From: JAVBOW01 sp031550615
GTDB lineage: Bacteria > Bacteroidota > Bacteroidia > Bacteroidales > Rikenellaceae
Direction of reading: 5' to 3'
NCBI GenBank assembly: GCA_031550615.1
Contig: JAVBOL010000005.1
Coordinates: forward strand, 1-64,000
Length of the DNA: 64,000 nt
How positions within the stretch are numbered: the first letter of the stretch is position 1; each line of letters begins with the position of its first letter. Below the pieces are notes generated by a model, which made no database searches, had not been told where the DNA came from, and saw nothing but the letters and a program-made list of their open reading frames with translations. Positions 27,879 through 37,849 of this stretch are shown here, one piece after another. A program made the translations under genes and the position numbers.

Positions 27879-30443
27879 ATGGAAAGAAACGGATTAACCT
27901 CAGCCCAGGTGGCGCAAAGCCGCCAACAACATGGGCCAAACTTGCTGACCCCTCCCAAGAGGGAGTCTGTGTGGATGCTTTTCCTGGGTAAGTTCAACGA
28001 CCCTATAATCAAGGTGTTACTGGCCGCCGCGTGCCTGTCGCTGGTGGTCGCCATAATGGAGAATGACTATGCCGAGACGATAGGCATCTTCGGGGCCATA
28101 TTACTCGCCACCGGGGTGGCTTTCTACTTCGAATACGACGCCAAAAGGCGTTTCGAAAAGCTAAACCAGGTCAACGACGACACGCTGGTCAAGGTGCTGC
28201 GCGACGGGGCGGTGTGCGAAATCCCAAAGCGCGACGTGGTGGTCGGCGACGTGGTTATGCTCGACACGGGAGAGGAGATCCCCGCCGACGGCATTCTGGT
28301 CGATTCGGTGTCGATGGGAGTGAACGAATCTGCGCTTACGGGCGAATTGATGATAGGCAAGGACCACGACCCGTCGCAGAATGACGACGAGGCGACATAC
28401 CCCTCTAACCGCCTCTACCGTGGCACGACGGTGGTCGAAGGGCACGGTGTGCTGGTGGTCGATGCAGTGGGCGACGCCACGGAATTCGGCAAGGTGGCCT
28501 TCCAGGCTACGACCAAGAGCGAGGAGAAAACCCCGCTCACCCTGCAACTGGAGCGCCTCTCGGGCATGATCGGACGCGTAGGGGTGGGGCTGGCCGTGGC
28601 GATATTCGTCATACTGGCCCTCAAGGGTTATTTCTCCGGCGACCTGTCCCTCTCCAACGGGTGGTTGCCGGTGGCCGAGCACCTGCTGCACTACTTTATG
28701 GTGGCTGTGGCGGTGATCGTGATGAGCGTGCCCGAGGGGCTGCCCATGAGCATAACCCTGAGCCTGGCCCTGAATATGCGCCGAATGCTCAAGACCAATA
28801 ACCTGGTGCGCAAGATGCACGCATGTGAAACGATGGGCGCCGTGACGGTGATCTGCACCGACAAGACCGGGACGCTCACCCAAAACCAGATGCGCGTTCA
28901 CGAAATGAAGCAACTCGCATGCAGTCCCGAAGAGCTACGTGAAGCCATAGCGATCAACTCGACCGCTTTCCTCGATCCGTCAGGCAAGGTTATCGGCAAC
29001 CCGACCGAGGGGGCGCTGCTGCTGTGGCTGCGCTCGGAAGGGATCGATTACCACCCCCTGCGCAGTTCGACCAGGGTGGTCGACCAACTCACATTCACCA
29101 CCGAGCGCAAATATATGGCTACGCTCGTGGAATCCGCCGTGACCGGAAAGCGCACCTTATATGTAAAGGGCGCGCCGGAAGTGGTGCGCCGCATGTGCCT
29201 GGCCGGCGACGGCGAACAGCAGATCAGCGACGCGCTGGCTGGTTACCAGAACAAGGCTATGCGCACGCTGGCCTTCGCATGCCTACCCACCTCGTCAGAC
29301 ACATGCCTTGAGGCAGTCGAGGCATGCGGCATGGTGCTTATGGCCATCGCGGCCATATCCGACCCCGTGCGCGAGGACGTGCCGGCTGCCGTCGGAAGCT
29401 GCATGAGCGCCGGCATAGCCGTGAAGATCGTAACGGGCGACACCTCGGCCACGGCACGCGAAATAGCGCGCCAGATAGGGCTGTGGGACCCGGCGACGGA
29501 CGGCGAACGCAACCACATAACGGGCGTGGATTTCGAAGCCCTGAGCGACGAACAGGCGCTCGAAATGGTGGGCGACCTGAAGGTGATGTCGCGCGCCAGG
29601 CCCCTGGATAAGCAACGTCTGGTGCGTCTGTTGCAACAGAGGGGCGAAGTGGTGGCGGTGACCGGCGACGGTACGAACGACGCCCCGGCGCTGAATGGCG
29701 CCCAGGTGGGACTCTCGATGGGGACCGGCACCTCGGTGGCCAAGGAGGCGAGTGCGATAACGCTTCTGGACGACTCATTTGCCTCGATAGCCACGGCGGT
29801 TATGTGGGGGCGCTCCTTATATAAGAATATACAGCGCTTCGTGCTGTTCCAGCTTACGATCAACGTGGCGGCGGTGCTGGTGGTTCTGGTCGGGTCGGTA
29901 TTCGGCACCGAATTGCCCCTGACCGTGACGCAGATACTCTGGGTCAACCTCATAATGGATACACTGGCCGCGATGGCGCTGGCGTCGCTGCCACCCGATC
30001 CCGGTGTGATGAAGGCCAAGCCGCGCAAGAGTACCGACTTTATCATTACCCGCGACATGGCGCATGCGATACTTGGCGTGGGGGGGATTTTCGTGGCAGC
30101 GCTGCTCGGATTGCTGTTATACTGGGGCTCGGCGCCGACCATTTACCAACTCTCGATGTTCTTTACGATATTCGTGATGATGCAGTTCTGGAACCTGTTC
30201 AACGCCAAGGGCTACGGCGCGCGCGGCTCGGTATTCGCCGATATGGGACGCAGCTATATCTTTGTGCTGGTGTTGCTGGCGATACTAATCGGGCAGATCA
30301 TCATAGTCAGCATAGGCGGCGAGGTGTTCCGCACGGTGCCGCTGACACTTGAGGATTGGTTGCGCATTATCGGCGCGACGTCCGTTATAATGATCGTGGG
30401 CGAGATATGGCGCGCGGTCAGCCGGTCAATGAAAAAGTGGTGA
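27879..30443 (+). CDS. Calcium-transporting P-type ATPase, PMCA/SERCA type
   Basis: Membrane cation pump of 854 residues. The phosphorylation motif is CTDKTGTLTQN around residue 328, the actuator motif is TGE in ALTGELM near 155, and the hinge motif is VTGDGTNDAPALNGA in the P domain. An N-terminal cation-ATPase domain and a C-terminal domain with four further helices complete the type II layout; the helix-4 sequence VMSVPEGLPMSITLSLA fits Ca2+ pumps. It appears co-transcribed with rodA, and a terminator follows. Exact ion specificity is inferred. Confidence 0.92.
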   Translation: MERNGLTSAQVAQSRQQHGPNLLTPPKRESVWMLFLGKFNDPIIKVLLAAACLSLVVAIMENDYAETIGIFGAILLATGVAFYFEYDAKRRFEKLNQVNDDTLVKVLRDGAVCEIPKRDVVVGDVVMLDTGEEIPADGILVDSVSMGVNESALTGELMIGKDHDPSQNDDEATYPSNRLYRGTTVVEGHGVLVVDAVGDATEFGKVAFQATTKSEEKTPLTLQLERLSGMIGRVGVGLAVAIFVILALKGYFSGDLSLSNGWLPVAEHLLHYFMVAVAVIVMSVPEGLPMSITLSLALNMRRMLKTNNLVRKMHACETMGAVTVICTDKTGTLTQNQMRVHEMKQLACSPEELREAIAINSTAFLDPSGKVIGNPTEGALLLWLRSEGIDYHPLRSSTRVVDQLTFTTERKYMATLVESAVTGKRTLYVKGAPEVVRRMCLAGDGEQQISDALAGYQNKAMRTLAFACLPTSSDTCLEAVEACGMVLMAIAAISDPVREDVPAAVGSCMSAGIAVKIVTGDTSATAREIARQIGLWDPATDGERNHITGVDFEALSDEQALEMVGDLKVMSRARPLDKQRLVRLLQQRGEVVAVTGDGTNDAPALNGAQVGLSMGTGTSVAKEASAITLLDDSFASIATAVMWGRSLYKNIQRFVLFQLTINVAAVLVVLVGSVFGTELPLTVTQILWVNLIMDTLAAMALASLPPDPGVMKAKPRKSTDFIITRDMAHAILGVGGIFVAALLGLLLYWGSAPTIYQLSMFFTIFVMMQFWNLFNAKGYGARGSVFADMGRSYIFVLVLLAILIGQIIIVSIGGEVFRTVPLTLEDWLRIIGATSVIMIVGEIWRAVSRSMKKW

Positions 30444-30449
30444 TAATGA

Positions 30450-30480
30450 AAGAAGCCCCGCCAGACCGGCGGGGCTTCTT
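30450..30480. terminator. Bidirectional terminator after the Ca2+ ATPase and phosphosugar mutase
   Basis: A perfect 13-base inverted repeat (30450-30462 and 30468-30480, GC core GCCCCGCC) with a 5-base loop, flanked by A and T tracts, sits between the two convergent genes. Confidence 0.9.
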
Positions 30481-30482
30481 TG

Positions 30483-32222
30483 TTATATGAGTTTCAACTC
30501 CTGTTTCATCCTCAGTATCTTGGCGTCGAGCTGTTTCTCGACCTCGGCGAATTTGTCGATCGCCGGCAGCGGTTCGCACACCCCGAAGTAGAATTTGATC
30601 TTGGGCTCGGTGCCTGACGGACGGATCGAAACTATCGTGCCGTCGGCGGTGAGGAATTGCAGTACGTCCGATTTCTCGATATCGAGGGGCGTGGATTTGC
30701 CGCTCTTTACGTCGAGCACCGTCTGGGCGAGGTAGTCGCGCACGGTCACCACAGGCGAAGCGCAGATCTGGGCGGGTGGGGTGGCACGGTAGTCGCGCAT
30801 CATCTGCGTGATCTGGTCTGCGCCCTCGATGCCCTTGAGCACCACCGAAACCAGACCCTCTTTATAGAATCCGTATTCGAGGTACATCTGCTTGAGCAGC
30901 GTCCAGAGCGTCAATCCCTGCTCCTTAGCCCATGCGGCGGCTTCGGCTGCAAGCGAACAGGCGCTCACGGCGTCCTTGTCGCGCACGAAATCGCCGGCCA
31001 GGTAGCCGAAAGACTCCTCGCCGCCACCGATATATTGCTTCTTACCCTCGTTCTCACGGATTATCTGGGCGATATACTTAAAGCCCGTCAGGCAGTTATA
31101 GTGCTCGACCTTGAATGAATCGGCAACGCGCGCCATCATTTCCGAAGTCACGATAGTCTTGATTATGAATTGCTTGCCATCCAAGCGTCCCAGATCACTC
31201 CAGCGGCGCAGCAGGTAGTAGGTCAGCAGCACGCATGTCTGGTTGCCGTTGAGCAGCACATAATCGCCATTTTCGTCGGGCACGGCGATGCCGATGCGGT
31301 CGGCGTCAGGGTCGGTGGCCAGCACCAGGTCGGCCTTCAGCTTCTCTGCCTGGGAGATCGCCATGGCCATGGTGTTGCGCTCTTCGGGGTTGGGCGAGTC
31401 GACGGTGGGGAAGTTGCCGTCCACAACGGCCTGTTCCTTAACTATGTGCACGTTCTTAAAACCGTATTCGGCCAGCGAGGCGGGCACCAGGCGCACACCG
31501 CATCCGTGCAGGGGGGTGTAGACGATATTCATGTCGGAGTGCTTCTTCACCGCTTCGGGCGAAAGGCTCAGCGATAGCACTTTGGCGAGGTATATCGCGT
31601 CGAATTTCTCATCGAGGATCGTGATGTTCTCCTTGTTGGCGCCCGAGAGTATCTGGTCGATGGATGTGATCTTCCCGACCTCGGCGATGATGTTGCCGTC
31701 GTGGGGGGCGGTCACCTGCGCGCCGTCGTCCCAGTAGGCCTTATAGCCGTTGTATTCGCGCGGATTGTGCGAGGCGGTGACCATTACGCCGCTCTGGCAT
31801 CCCAACTCGCGGATCGCAAAACTAAGCTCAGGGGTGGGGCGCAGGGCGTCGAAAAGGAACACTTTAAAACCGTTGGAGGCGAAGATGTCGGCCACGCTCT
31901 CTGCGAACAGGCGGCTGTTGTTGCGGCAGTCGTGCGAAACGGCGACTTTGATCTGCTGTCCGGCGAAATTTTTCTTCAGGTAGTTGGCCAATCCCTGGGT
32001 CGCCATGCCGACCGTGTAAATATTCATGCGGTTGGAGCCCACGCCCATTATCCCGCGCAGTCCGCCGGTGCCGAATTCGAGGTCGCGGTAGAAACTTTCG
32101 GTAAGTTCCTTGCGGTCGTTTTCGACGAGCCACGCCACGCGCTCCTTGGTTTGGGGGTCGTAGTTGCCTTCGAGCCATTTTTGGGCTTTTTCCAATGCCG
32201 CTTTGTCAAGTTGAGTGCTCAT
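30483..32222 (-). CDS. Phospho-sugar mutase (phosphoglucomutase/phosphomannomutase family)
   Basis: Shifts phosphate between the 1 and 6 positions of hexose phosphates. 579 residues, typical of the PgcA/PGM2-type group. The catalytic phosphoserine is S151 in TASHNPREYNGYK, the metal loop is DPDADRIG, the sugar loop GGGEESFGYL, and the phosphate loop RPSGTEPKIKFYF at the C-terminus. Glucose versus mannose preference cannot be read from the sequence. Confidence 0.94.
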   Translation of the reverse strand: MSTQLDKAALEKAQKWLEGNYDPQTKERVAWLVENDRKELTESFYRDLEFGTGGLRGIMGVGSNRMNIYTVGMATQGLANYLKKNFAGQQIKVAVSHDCRNNSRLFAESVADIFASNGFKVFLFDALRPTPELSFAIRELGCQSGVMVTASHNPREYNGYKAYWDDGAQVTAPHDGNIIAEVGKITSIDQILSGANKENITILDEKFDAIYLAKVLSLSLSPEAVKKHSDMNIVYTPLHGCGVRLVPASLAEYGFKNVHIVKEQAVVDGNFPTVDSPNPEERNTMAMAISQAEKLKADLVLATDPDADRIGIAVPDENGDYVLLNGNQTCVLLTYYLLRRWSDLGRLDGKQFIIKTIVTSEMMARVADSFKVEHYNCLTGFKYIAQIIRENEGKKQYIGGGEESFGYLAGDFVRDKDAVSACSLAAEAAAWAKEQGLTLWTLLKQMYLEYGFYKEGLVSVVLKGIEGADQITQMMRDYRATPPAQICASPVVTVRDYLAQTVLDVKSGKSTPLDIEKSDVLQFLTADGTIVSIRPSGTEPKIKFYFGVCEPLPAIDKFAEVEKQLDAKILRMKQELKLI

Positions 32223-32449
32223 TTTCAGTATAAGTTTTGTTTATGATTAGAAATCACAAGTACGAAATAATTCTATATCGTTTTTGCAAAATGCCGTTTT
32301 TTGATGCTGATTTTCAGAGTGTTGGCAGTACACATTCGAAAACGCACTAAACTCTATATAAATATAAAACAAATAAACAAGCAGCACCGCATGTTTTATT
32401 AATAATTTTATCCACACTTTTGTATCACGATATTCTGCAATACAAAATC
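32223..32449. other. AT-rich intergenic region upstream of dnaA
   Basis: 227 bases, far more AT-rich than the genes around it, between the divergent mutase and dnaA genes. It must hold both promoters. It contains one perfect DnaA box at 32408-32416. I see no cluster of boxes that would mark it clearly as oriC. Confidence 0.6.
32408..32416 (+). promoter_or_regulatory. DnaA box upstream of dnaA
   Basis: TTATCCACA matches the DnaA box consensus TTATnCACA exactly, 34 bases before the dnaA ATG, a common place for autoregulation by DnaA. A single box is not enough to call an origin. Confidence 0.6.
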
Positions 32450-33865
32450 ATGATCGTTTCAACACAGATGCACACTAACTTATGGGATGATTGCCTGTCA
32501 CTGATCCGCGAGAAAACCTCGGCGGAAGAGTTCGACAGATGGTTTGCCCCCATCGTGCCCCTGGATTTCGACGGAACGACCCTGAGGCTCAAGGTTCCCA
32601 ACGAAAGTTACGTGAACCACATCGAAAAGAACTGCATTCCGTTCCTGCGCCCGATAATCCATAAGCATTTCGGACTTAAAACCCGTCTGCGCTATGCGAT
32701 CCCGCGCCAGGAACAACCGGTTTCGATCACCCAGGAGGCCGACACGACCCCCATCAGTAAATTCGTGAACCAGACCGATACTGCAAATATAAAAAATCCT
32801 TTCGTAATACCGGGTATAAAAAAGATCGTAATCGATCCCCAGCTCAATCCTGCTTACACGTTCGATTCGTTCGTCGAGGGCGAATGCAACCGCCTGGCCC
32901 GCTCGGCGGGGTTCGCGGTGGCGCTAAACCCCGGCAAAACGGCTTTCAACCCCCTGTATATATATGGTAACTCGGGGCTCGGCAAAACGCACATCGCCCA
33001 GGCCATAGGCATGGAGGCGCGCCAGCGCCACCCGGGACTGCAGGTGCTCTACGTCTCGATGAGCAAGTTCCAGGCCCAATTCCAAAAGGCCGCCGTGCAG
33101 GGTGAATTGAATGACTTTATCCATTTCTACCAAATGGTGGACCTGCTGATAATCGACGACATACAGGAGATTTCGGGACGCACCAAGGAGAAGACGCAAA
33201 ACGCGTTCTTTACGATATTCAACCACCTGCACCTCTCGGGCAAGCAGATAATCCTCACCTCGGACAAACCGCCCGTGGAGTTGAAAGACATCGAGGAAAG
33301 GCTGCTCACCCGCTTCAAATGGGGTTTGTCGGCGGAACTTCACCAGCCCGACTACGCCACCCGCGTGAAGATCATCGAGACCAAGGCCGCACGGCTGGGG
33401 ATGGATATTTCGCAGGAAGTGGTGAATTACCTGGCAGAGAACATCACTGCCAATATCCGCGAAATAGAAGGCGCGCTCTCGTCGCTGGTCGCCAACGCCA
33501 CGTTCCTGGGCAAGAAGATAACGATCTCGCTGGTCAAGGAGATACTGAAGGTATACATACAGTTCCACCAGAAAGAGATCACGATAGATCACATTCAAAA
33601 AACTGTGTGCGAGAGCCTTAACATCGACGCCGAAACCTTTGCTTCACCTAAACGCACACGCGAGATCGCCCAGGCTCGCCAGATCGCGATGTACCTGAGC
33701 AAACTGCACACCAAGGCGCCGCTGACAACCATCGGAGCCGCGATAGGGGGCAAGAACCACGCGACCGTACTGCACGCATGCAAGGCGATTTCGAACCTGA
33801 TCGAAACCGACAAACACTTTAAGCACCAGATCGATGAGATCGAGAAAAAAGTACTCGGACGTTAA
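32450..33865 (+). CDS. dnaA: Chromosomal replication initiator DnaA
   Basis: AAA+ protein that opens the origin. 471 residues from the ATG at 32450; an ATG at 32468 (MHTNLWDDCLSLIR) is also plausible, and a TTG at 32420 is less likely. Domain I is at about 8-90, a linker follows, then domain III with Walker A GNSGLGKT at 173-180, Walker B LLIIDDIQE and the arginine-finger region. Domain IV ends with the DnaA signature GGKNHATVLHACKAI. All are intact. Confidence 0.97.
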   Translation: MIVSTQMHTNLWDDCLSLIREKTSAEEFDRWFAPIVPLDFDGTTLRLKVPNESYVNHIEKNCIPFLRPIIHKHFGLKTRLRYAIPRQEQPVSITQEADTTPISKFVNQTDTANIKNPFVIPGIKKIVIDPQLNPAYTFDSFVEGECNRLARSAGFAVALNPGKTAFNPLYIYGNSGLGKTHIAQAIGMEARQRHPGLQVLYVSMSKFQAQFQKAAVQGELNDFIHFYQMVDLLIIDDIQEISGRTKEKTQNAFFTIFNHLHLSGKQIILTSDKPPVELKDIEERLLTRFKWGLSAELHQPDYATRVKIIETKAARLGMDISQEVVNYLAENITANIREIEGALSSLVANATFLGKKITISLVKEILKVYIQFHQKEITIDHIQKTVCESLNIDAETFASPKRTREIAQARQIAMYLSKLHTKAPLTTIGAAIGGKNHATVLHACKAISNLIETDKHFKHQIDEIEKKVLGR

Positions 33866-33915
33866 TCGCGACCCCAAACTAACCTAACTATAAAACTTCG
33901 TAACGCCGTTTCACG

Positions 33916-33944
33916 AAAAACCACCCCCTGCCGGGTGGTTTTTT
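33916..33944 (+). terminator. Terminator after dnaA
   Basis: AAAAACCACCC pairs with GGGTGGTTTTT around a 6-base loop and ends in a T run, 50 bases after the dnaA stop. Confidence 0.85.
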
Positions 33945-34028
33945 GCATAAATAAGCCACTTCTTTTGCCGGTGCGGATTATGAAACTACCTAAAAAAATT
34001 ATATCTTTACCAGTCATTACCCGCAGAA

Positions 34029-34490
34029 ATGAAAAAACTAAACGAAGGGGATGCCGCACCCTACTTCTCGGCACTCGACCAGCAGGGCAATCAAGTGGCC
34101 CTAAGCGCACTTAAGGGAGGTAAAGTGATTCTTTACTTCTACCCGAAAGACAACACACCCGGCTGCACGGCCGAGGCCTGTTCGTTGCGCGACGGCAAAA
34201 GTGAGTTGCGCCGGATGGGGTACACCATTATCGGCGTGAGCCCCGACAGCGGTAAGTCGCACGCCGGGTTCGACGCCAAGCACCAGCTCGGTTTTACACT
34301 GATCTCCGACCCTGACCACGCCATTGCGGAGAGCTACGGCGTGTGGGGTGAAAAGAAATTCGCGGGGCGCAACTACATGGGCATCCTGCGCACCACGTTC
34401 GTTATAGACGAGAGGGGAGTGATCGTGAAAATATTCGACAAAGTGGACACCAAACGCCACTTCGAGCAGATCGCCGACTGGGCGAGATAA
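34029..34490 (+). CDS. bcp: Thioredoxin-dependent thiol peroxidase (Bcp/PrxQ)
   Basis: Atypical two-Cys peroxiredoxin that reduces peroxides in the cytoplasm. 153 residues; DNTPGCTAEACSLRD contains the peroxidatic C46 and resolving C51 five residues apart, the PrxQ pattern. FYPKD before and FVIDERGVI later are typical. A degenerate -7-like sequence (TATCTTTA) lies shortly upstream. recA follows after 34 bases. Confidence 0.95.
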   Translation: MKKLNEGDAAPYFSALDQQGNQVALSALKGGKVILYFYPKDNTPGCTAEACSLRDGKSELRRMGYTIIGVSPDSGKSHAGFDAKHQLGFTLISDPDHAIAESYGVWGEKKFAGRNYMGILRTTFVIDERGVIVKIFDKVDTKRHFEQIADWAR

Positions 34491-34524
34491 TCAACGATAA
34501 TTAATTTAAAATCAAATAAATATC

Positions 34525-35529
34525 ATGGCAGAAAAGAAAGACGTCAACACCGACAAACTCAAGGTGCTCAACGCCGTAATGGAAAAAATCGAAAAGGATT
34601 TCGGCAAAGGGGCGATAATGCGCATGAGCAGCGACAAACACGAAGACGTGGCTGTAATCCCCTCTGGCTCGATCAACCTCGATATGGCCCTCGGAGTGGG
34701 CGGCTACCCCAAGGGTCGCGTGGTGGAGATCTACGGCCCCGAGTCCTCGGGTAAGACCACGCTGGCGATCCACGCGATAGCCGAGGCGCAGAAGGCCGGC
34801 GGAATCGCCGCATTCATCGACGCCGAGCACGCTTTCGACAGCTATTACGCACAAAAACTGGGAGTTGACGTCGACAACCTGCTCATTTCGCAGCCCGACG
34901 ACGGCGAACAGGCCCTCGAAATCGCCGACCACCTGATCCGTTCGAGCGCCATCGACATCGTGGTGATCGACTCTGTGGCCGCGCTCACGCCCCGCGCTGA
35001 GATCGAGGGCGAGATGGGCGAAGCCAAAGTGGGTCTGCAGGCCCGCCTGATGTCACAGGCGCTGCGCAAACTGACCGGCAGCATCAGCAAAACCAAAACC
35101 GTCTGCATATTCATCAACCAGCTGCGCGAAAAGATCGGCGTGTCATACGGCAATCCCGAAACTACAACCGGCGGAAACGCATTGAAATTCTACGCTTCGG
35201 TGCGCATCGACATCCGGAAAATGTCGTCGATAAAAGACGGCGAAGAGCAACTCGGCGTGCGCGCCAAAGCCAAGGTCGTTAAAAACAAGGTGGCGCCCCC
35301 GTTCCGCCGCGCCGAATTCGACATCATCTACGGCGAGGGCATCTCCCGCATCGGCGAGATCATCGACTTAGGGGTGGACAACGGCATAATCAAGAAAAGC
35401 GGATCGTGGTTCTCGTATGGCGAACGCAAGCTCGGCCAGGGACGCGAGGCAGTTAAGGAACTGCTCACCACCGATACCGCGCTGGCTGCCGAGATCGAGG
35501 CTAAAGTACGCGAAACTATCAAAAAATAA
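34525..35529 (+). CDS. recA: Recombinase RecA
   Basis: ATP-dependent strand-exchange protein for recombination and SOS induction. 334 residues; Walker A GPESSGKTT at 71-79, the ALTPRAEIEGEMG loop-1 region and QLREKIGVSYGNPETTTGG loop-2 region are conserved. The C-terminal acidic tail is short. No SOS box is evident in the 34-base gap upstream. Confidence 0.98.
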   Translation: MAEKKDVNTDKLKVLNAVMEKIEKDFGKGAIMRMSSDKHEDVAVIPSGSINLDMALGVGGYPKGRVVEIYGPESSGKTTLAIHAIAEAQKAGGIAAFIDAEHAFDSYYAQKLGVDVDNLLISQPDDGEQALEIADHLIRSSAIDIVVIDSVAALTPRAEIEGEMGEAKVGLQARLMSQALRKLTGSISKTKTVCIFINQLREKIGVSYGNPETTTGGNALKFYASVRIDIRKMSSIKDGEEQLGVRAKAKVVKNKVAPPFRRAEFDIIYGEGISRIGEIIDLGVDNGIIKKSGSWFSYGERKLGQGREAVKELLTTDTALAAEIEAKVRETIKK

Positions 35530-35568
35530 ACAACTTAAAACATCCACCTCGTCAATCAGTTTATGTAG

Positions 35569-37782
35569 ATGATTGGATACGACGCATCCGACGAACTTCT
35601 CATCGAGGAGAAGTACAATGACCTGCTTTTAAGCTGTAACAAGATATGCCACAGCGATGAAGACTGGAATTTGATCAAGAAGGCTTTCTTCCTTGCGAAG
35701 GAGGCCCATAAAGGTGTGCGCCGTAAATCGGGTGAGCCATATATAATCCACCCGATCGCCGTGGCCAAGATCGTGATCGACGAAATAGGCCTCGGGGTTA
35801 AATCCGTCGTCGCGGCGCTGCTGCACGACGTGGTGGAAGACACCGCCTACACGGTCGAGGAGATCGAGGAGATGTTCGGCCACAAGATCGCCGTGATGGT
35901 GGACGGACTGACAAAAATGGCCGGCGTGTTCAACGCCGACACCTCGGAGCAAGCCGAATATTTCCGCAAGGTGCTGCTGACGCTCTCCGACGACGTGCGC
36001 GTGATACTTATCAAGATCGCCGACCGGCTGCACAACATGCGCACGTTGGGCTCGATGCCCCCGGCAAAGCAGATCAAGATCACCGGCGAGACGATCTACC
36101 TGTTCGCTCCGCTGGCGCTGCGCCTGGGGCTGTTCTCGATAAAATCGGAGCTGGAGGACCTGAGCCTGAAGTACCGTTTTCCCGACCAATACGCCGAGAT
36201 CGAGCAGAAATTAGGCGAAACAGAGGCCGGGCGGGCGCAATTTATCGAGAAGTTCAATGCTCCGATAATCAAACGTTTAAAGGATGACGGCATCGACTTC
36301 ACCATATCGAGTCGCGTGAAGAGCATCTATTCGATATGGTCTAAGATGCAGCGCAAGCAGATTCCTTTCGAGGAGATATACGACCTCTTTGCCATCCGCA
36401 TCGTCTTCGAGCCGTCGCCTCTGGTGCCTGAAAAATCGCAGTGCTGGCACGTATACTCCTTGATAACAGACGAATACAAGCCAAAGCCCGACCGTATACG
36501 CGACTGGATCAACATACCGAAAGCCAATGGCTACGAGGCGTTGCACGCCACTGTGATGGGGCCTGGAGGGCTGTGGGTCGAGGTGCAGATACGCACCCAA
36601 CGCATGGAGGAGATCGCCGAGCGCGGTTTCGCCGCACACTGGAAATATAAACACGCAGAAATCTCGGGCGACGAAGACGAGTTCGACAAGTGGCTCAAGA
36701 AGATACGCGAGGCGCTGAACAGTCCGACAGAGAATGCCGTCGACTTCCTCGATAACTTTAAGATGTCACTGTATACATCTGAAATAGTTGTGTTTACACC
36801 GAAAGGGGAGTCGCGCAAACTTCCGCAGGGGGCGACCGCACTCGACTTCGCGTACGACATTCACTCAAAGGTGGGGCACAAGGCTATCGGCGCGAAAGTC
36901 AACCACAAGATCGAGTCTATCTTCACGCCGATCTCAAGCGGCGACCAGATAGAGATCATAACATCAGAGAGTTCGCACCCGAAAACAGAGTGGCTCGAGC
37001 ACGTTTCGACGACCAAAGCGCGACAGGCTATCACCACCTACCTCAAAAAAGATAAGCAGAACAACATCGAGCGAGGCATTGGCATCTTTGAGAAAAAGAT
37101 GCGCGAATTCGGCATCCAACCCAGCGCGAGGGTATTCCGCAAGCTGCTGCCGGCGTATGAATGCACCACGAAAGACGAGTTTTACAGCAAACTCGGCGCC
37201 GAGATAATAACTCTGGACGGAGTAGAGAAAGTATTGCGTGAGAATGCAGCCAATAAAGTGCTTAAATTCTGGACTTTACAGCTTGCGAACCCACTTAAGA
37301 TCTTCGGCGGCAACGATAAACGTAAGCACCAATACATGGTGCGCGAAGAGGCTACACAGGGCGGCATGGCATTCGAAGTGGCCGAGTGCTGTAACCCCAT
37401 TCCCGGCGATGCGGTAATGGGTTACCGCATACCCGAAACGAACCGGGTCATGGTGCATAAAACCACCTGCCCCGAGTTGACCAGGCTCTCCGCGCAGCAC
37501 GGCAACAATCTGACTTCTGTGAAATGGTCGAGCCATAAGGTGAAATCATTCCTGGCGATCATCGAGATGCGCGGCATCGACCGGATGGGCATGTTGTTGG
37601 ATATATCGGAGGTCATCGCCGGTCAGTTGCACATCAATATACGCGAGTTGCACATCCAGAGCCATGACGGTATTTTCGAAGGTACGATAAGCCTTTATGT
37701 GCATAGCACAGAGGACCTTAACACGATAATCAACAAAGTTGGCGCTATAAAGGGCGTCGACCATATCCGGCGGAAGATGTAG
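35569..37782 (+). CDS. rel: RelA/SpoT family (p)ppGpp synthetase/hydrolase
   Basis: Controls the stringent-response alarmones. 737 residues with, in order: an HD hydrolase domain with intact HDVVEDT at residues 86-92, a synthetase domain (about 240-350, with RDWINIPKANGYEALHATVMG), a TGS domain (VFTPKGESRKLPQGATALDF), a zinc-finger/helical part with AECCNPIPGDAVMGY, and a C-terminal ACT domain. Both catalytic halves look intact, so it is probably bifunctional. A terminator overlaps its 3' end. Confidence 0.95.
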   Translation: MIGYDASDELLIEEKYNDLLLSCNKICHSDEDWNLIKKAFFLAKEAHKGVRRKSGEPYIIHPIAVAKIVIDEIGLGVKSVVAALLHDVVEDTAYTVEEIEEMFGHKIAVMVDGLTKMAGVFNADTSEQAEYFRKVLLTLSDDVRVILIKIADRLHNMRTLGSMPPAKQIKITGETIYLFAPLALRLGLFSIKSELEDLSLKYRFPDQYAEIEQKLGETEAGRAQFIEKFNAPIIKRLKDDGIDFTISSRVKSIYSIWSKMQRKQIPFEEIYDLFAIRIVFEPSPLVPEKSQCWHVYSLITDEYKPKPDRIRDWINIPKANGYEALHATVMGPGGLWVEVQIRTQRMEEIAERGFAAHWKYKHAEISGDEDEFDKWLKKIREALNSPTENAVDFLDNFKMSLYTSEIVVFTPKGESRKLPQGATALDFAYDIHSKVGHKAIGAKVNHKIESIFTPISSGDQIEIITSESSHPKTEWLEHVSTTKARQAITTYLKKDKQNNIERGIGIFEKKMREFGIQPSARVFRKLLPAYECTTKDEFYSKLGAEIITLDGVEKVLRENAANKVLKFWTLQLANPLKIFGGNDKRKHQYMVREEATQGGMAFEVAECCNPIPGDAVMGYRIPETNRVMVHKTTCPELTRLSAQHGNNLTSVKWSSHKVKSFLAIIEMRGIDRMGMLLDISEVIAGQLHINIRELHIQSHDGIFEGTISLYVHSTEDLNTIINKVGAIKGVDHIRRKM

Positions 37783-37805
37783 CGCGATGCCGGATATTTT
37801 TTTTT
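37763..37805 (+). terminator. Terminator overlapping the end of rel
   Basis: ATATCCGGC (37763-37771) pairs with GCCGGATAT (37789-37797) and is followed by a run of T. The left arm lies inside the last codons of rel; the stop codon is in the loop. Confidence 0.75.
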
Positions 37806-37849
37806 GCGCCGGCTCACTACCAATGGAGGAATTTTAATAAGTTAAAACC

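Noticed and set aside
32223..32449. oriC call for the AT-rich region before dnaA
   Set aside because: Only one DnaA box was found; origins normally have clusters, and in Bacteroidota dnaA is often not at the origin.
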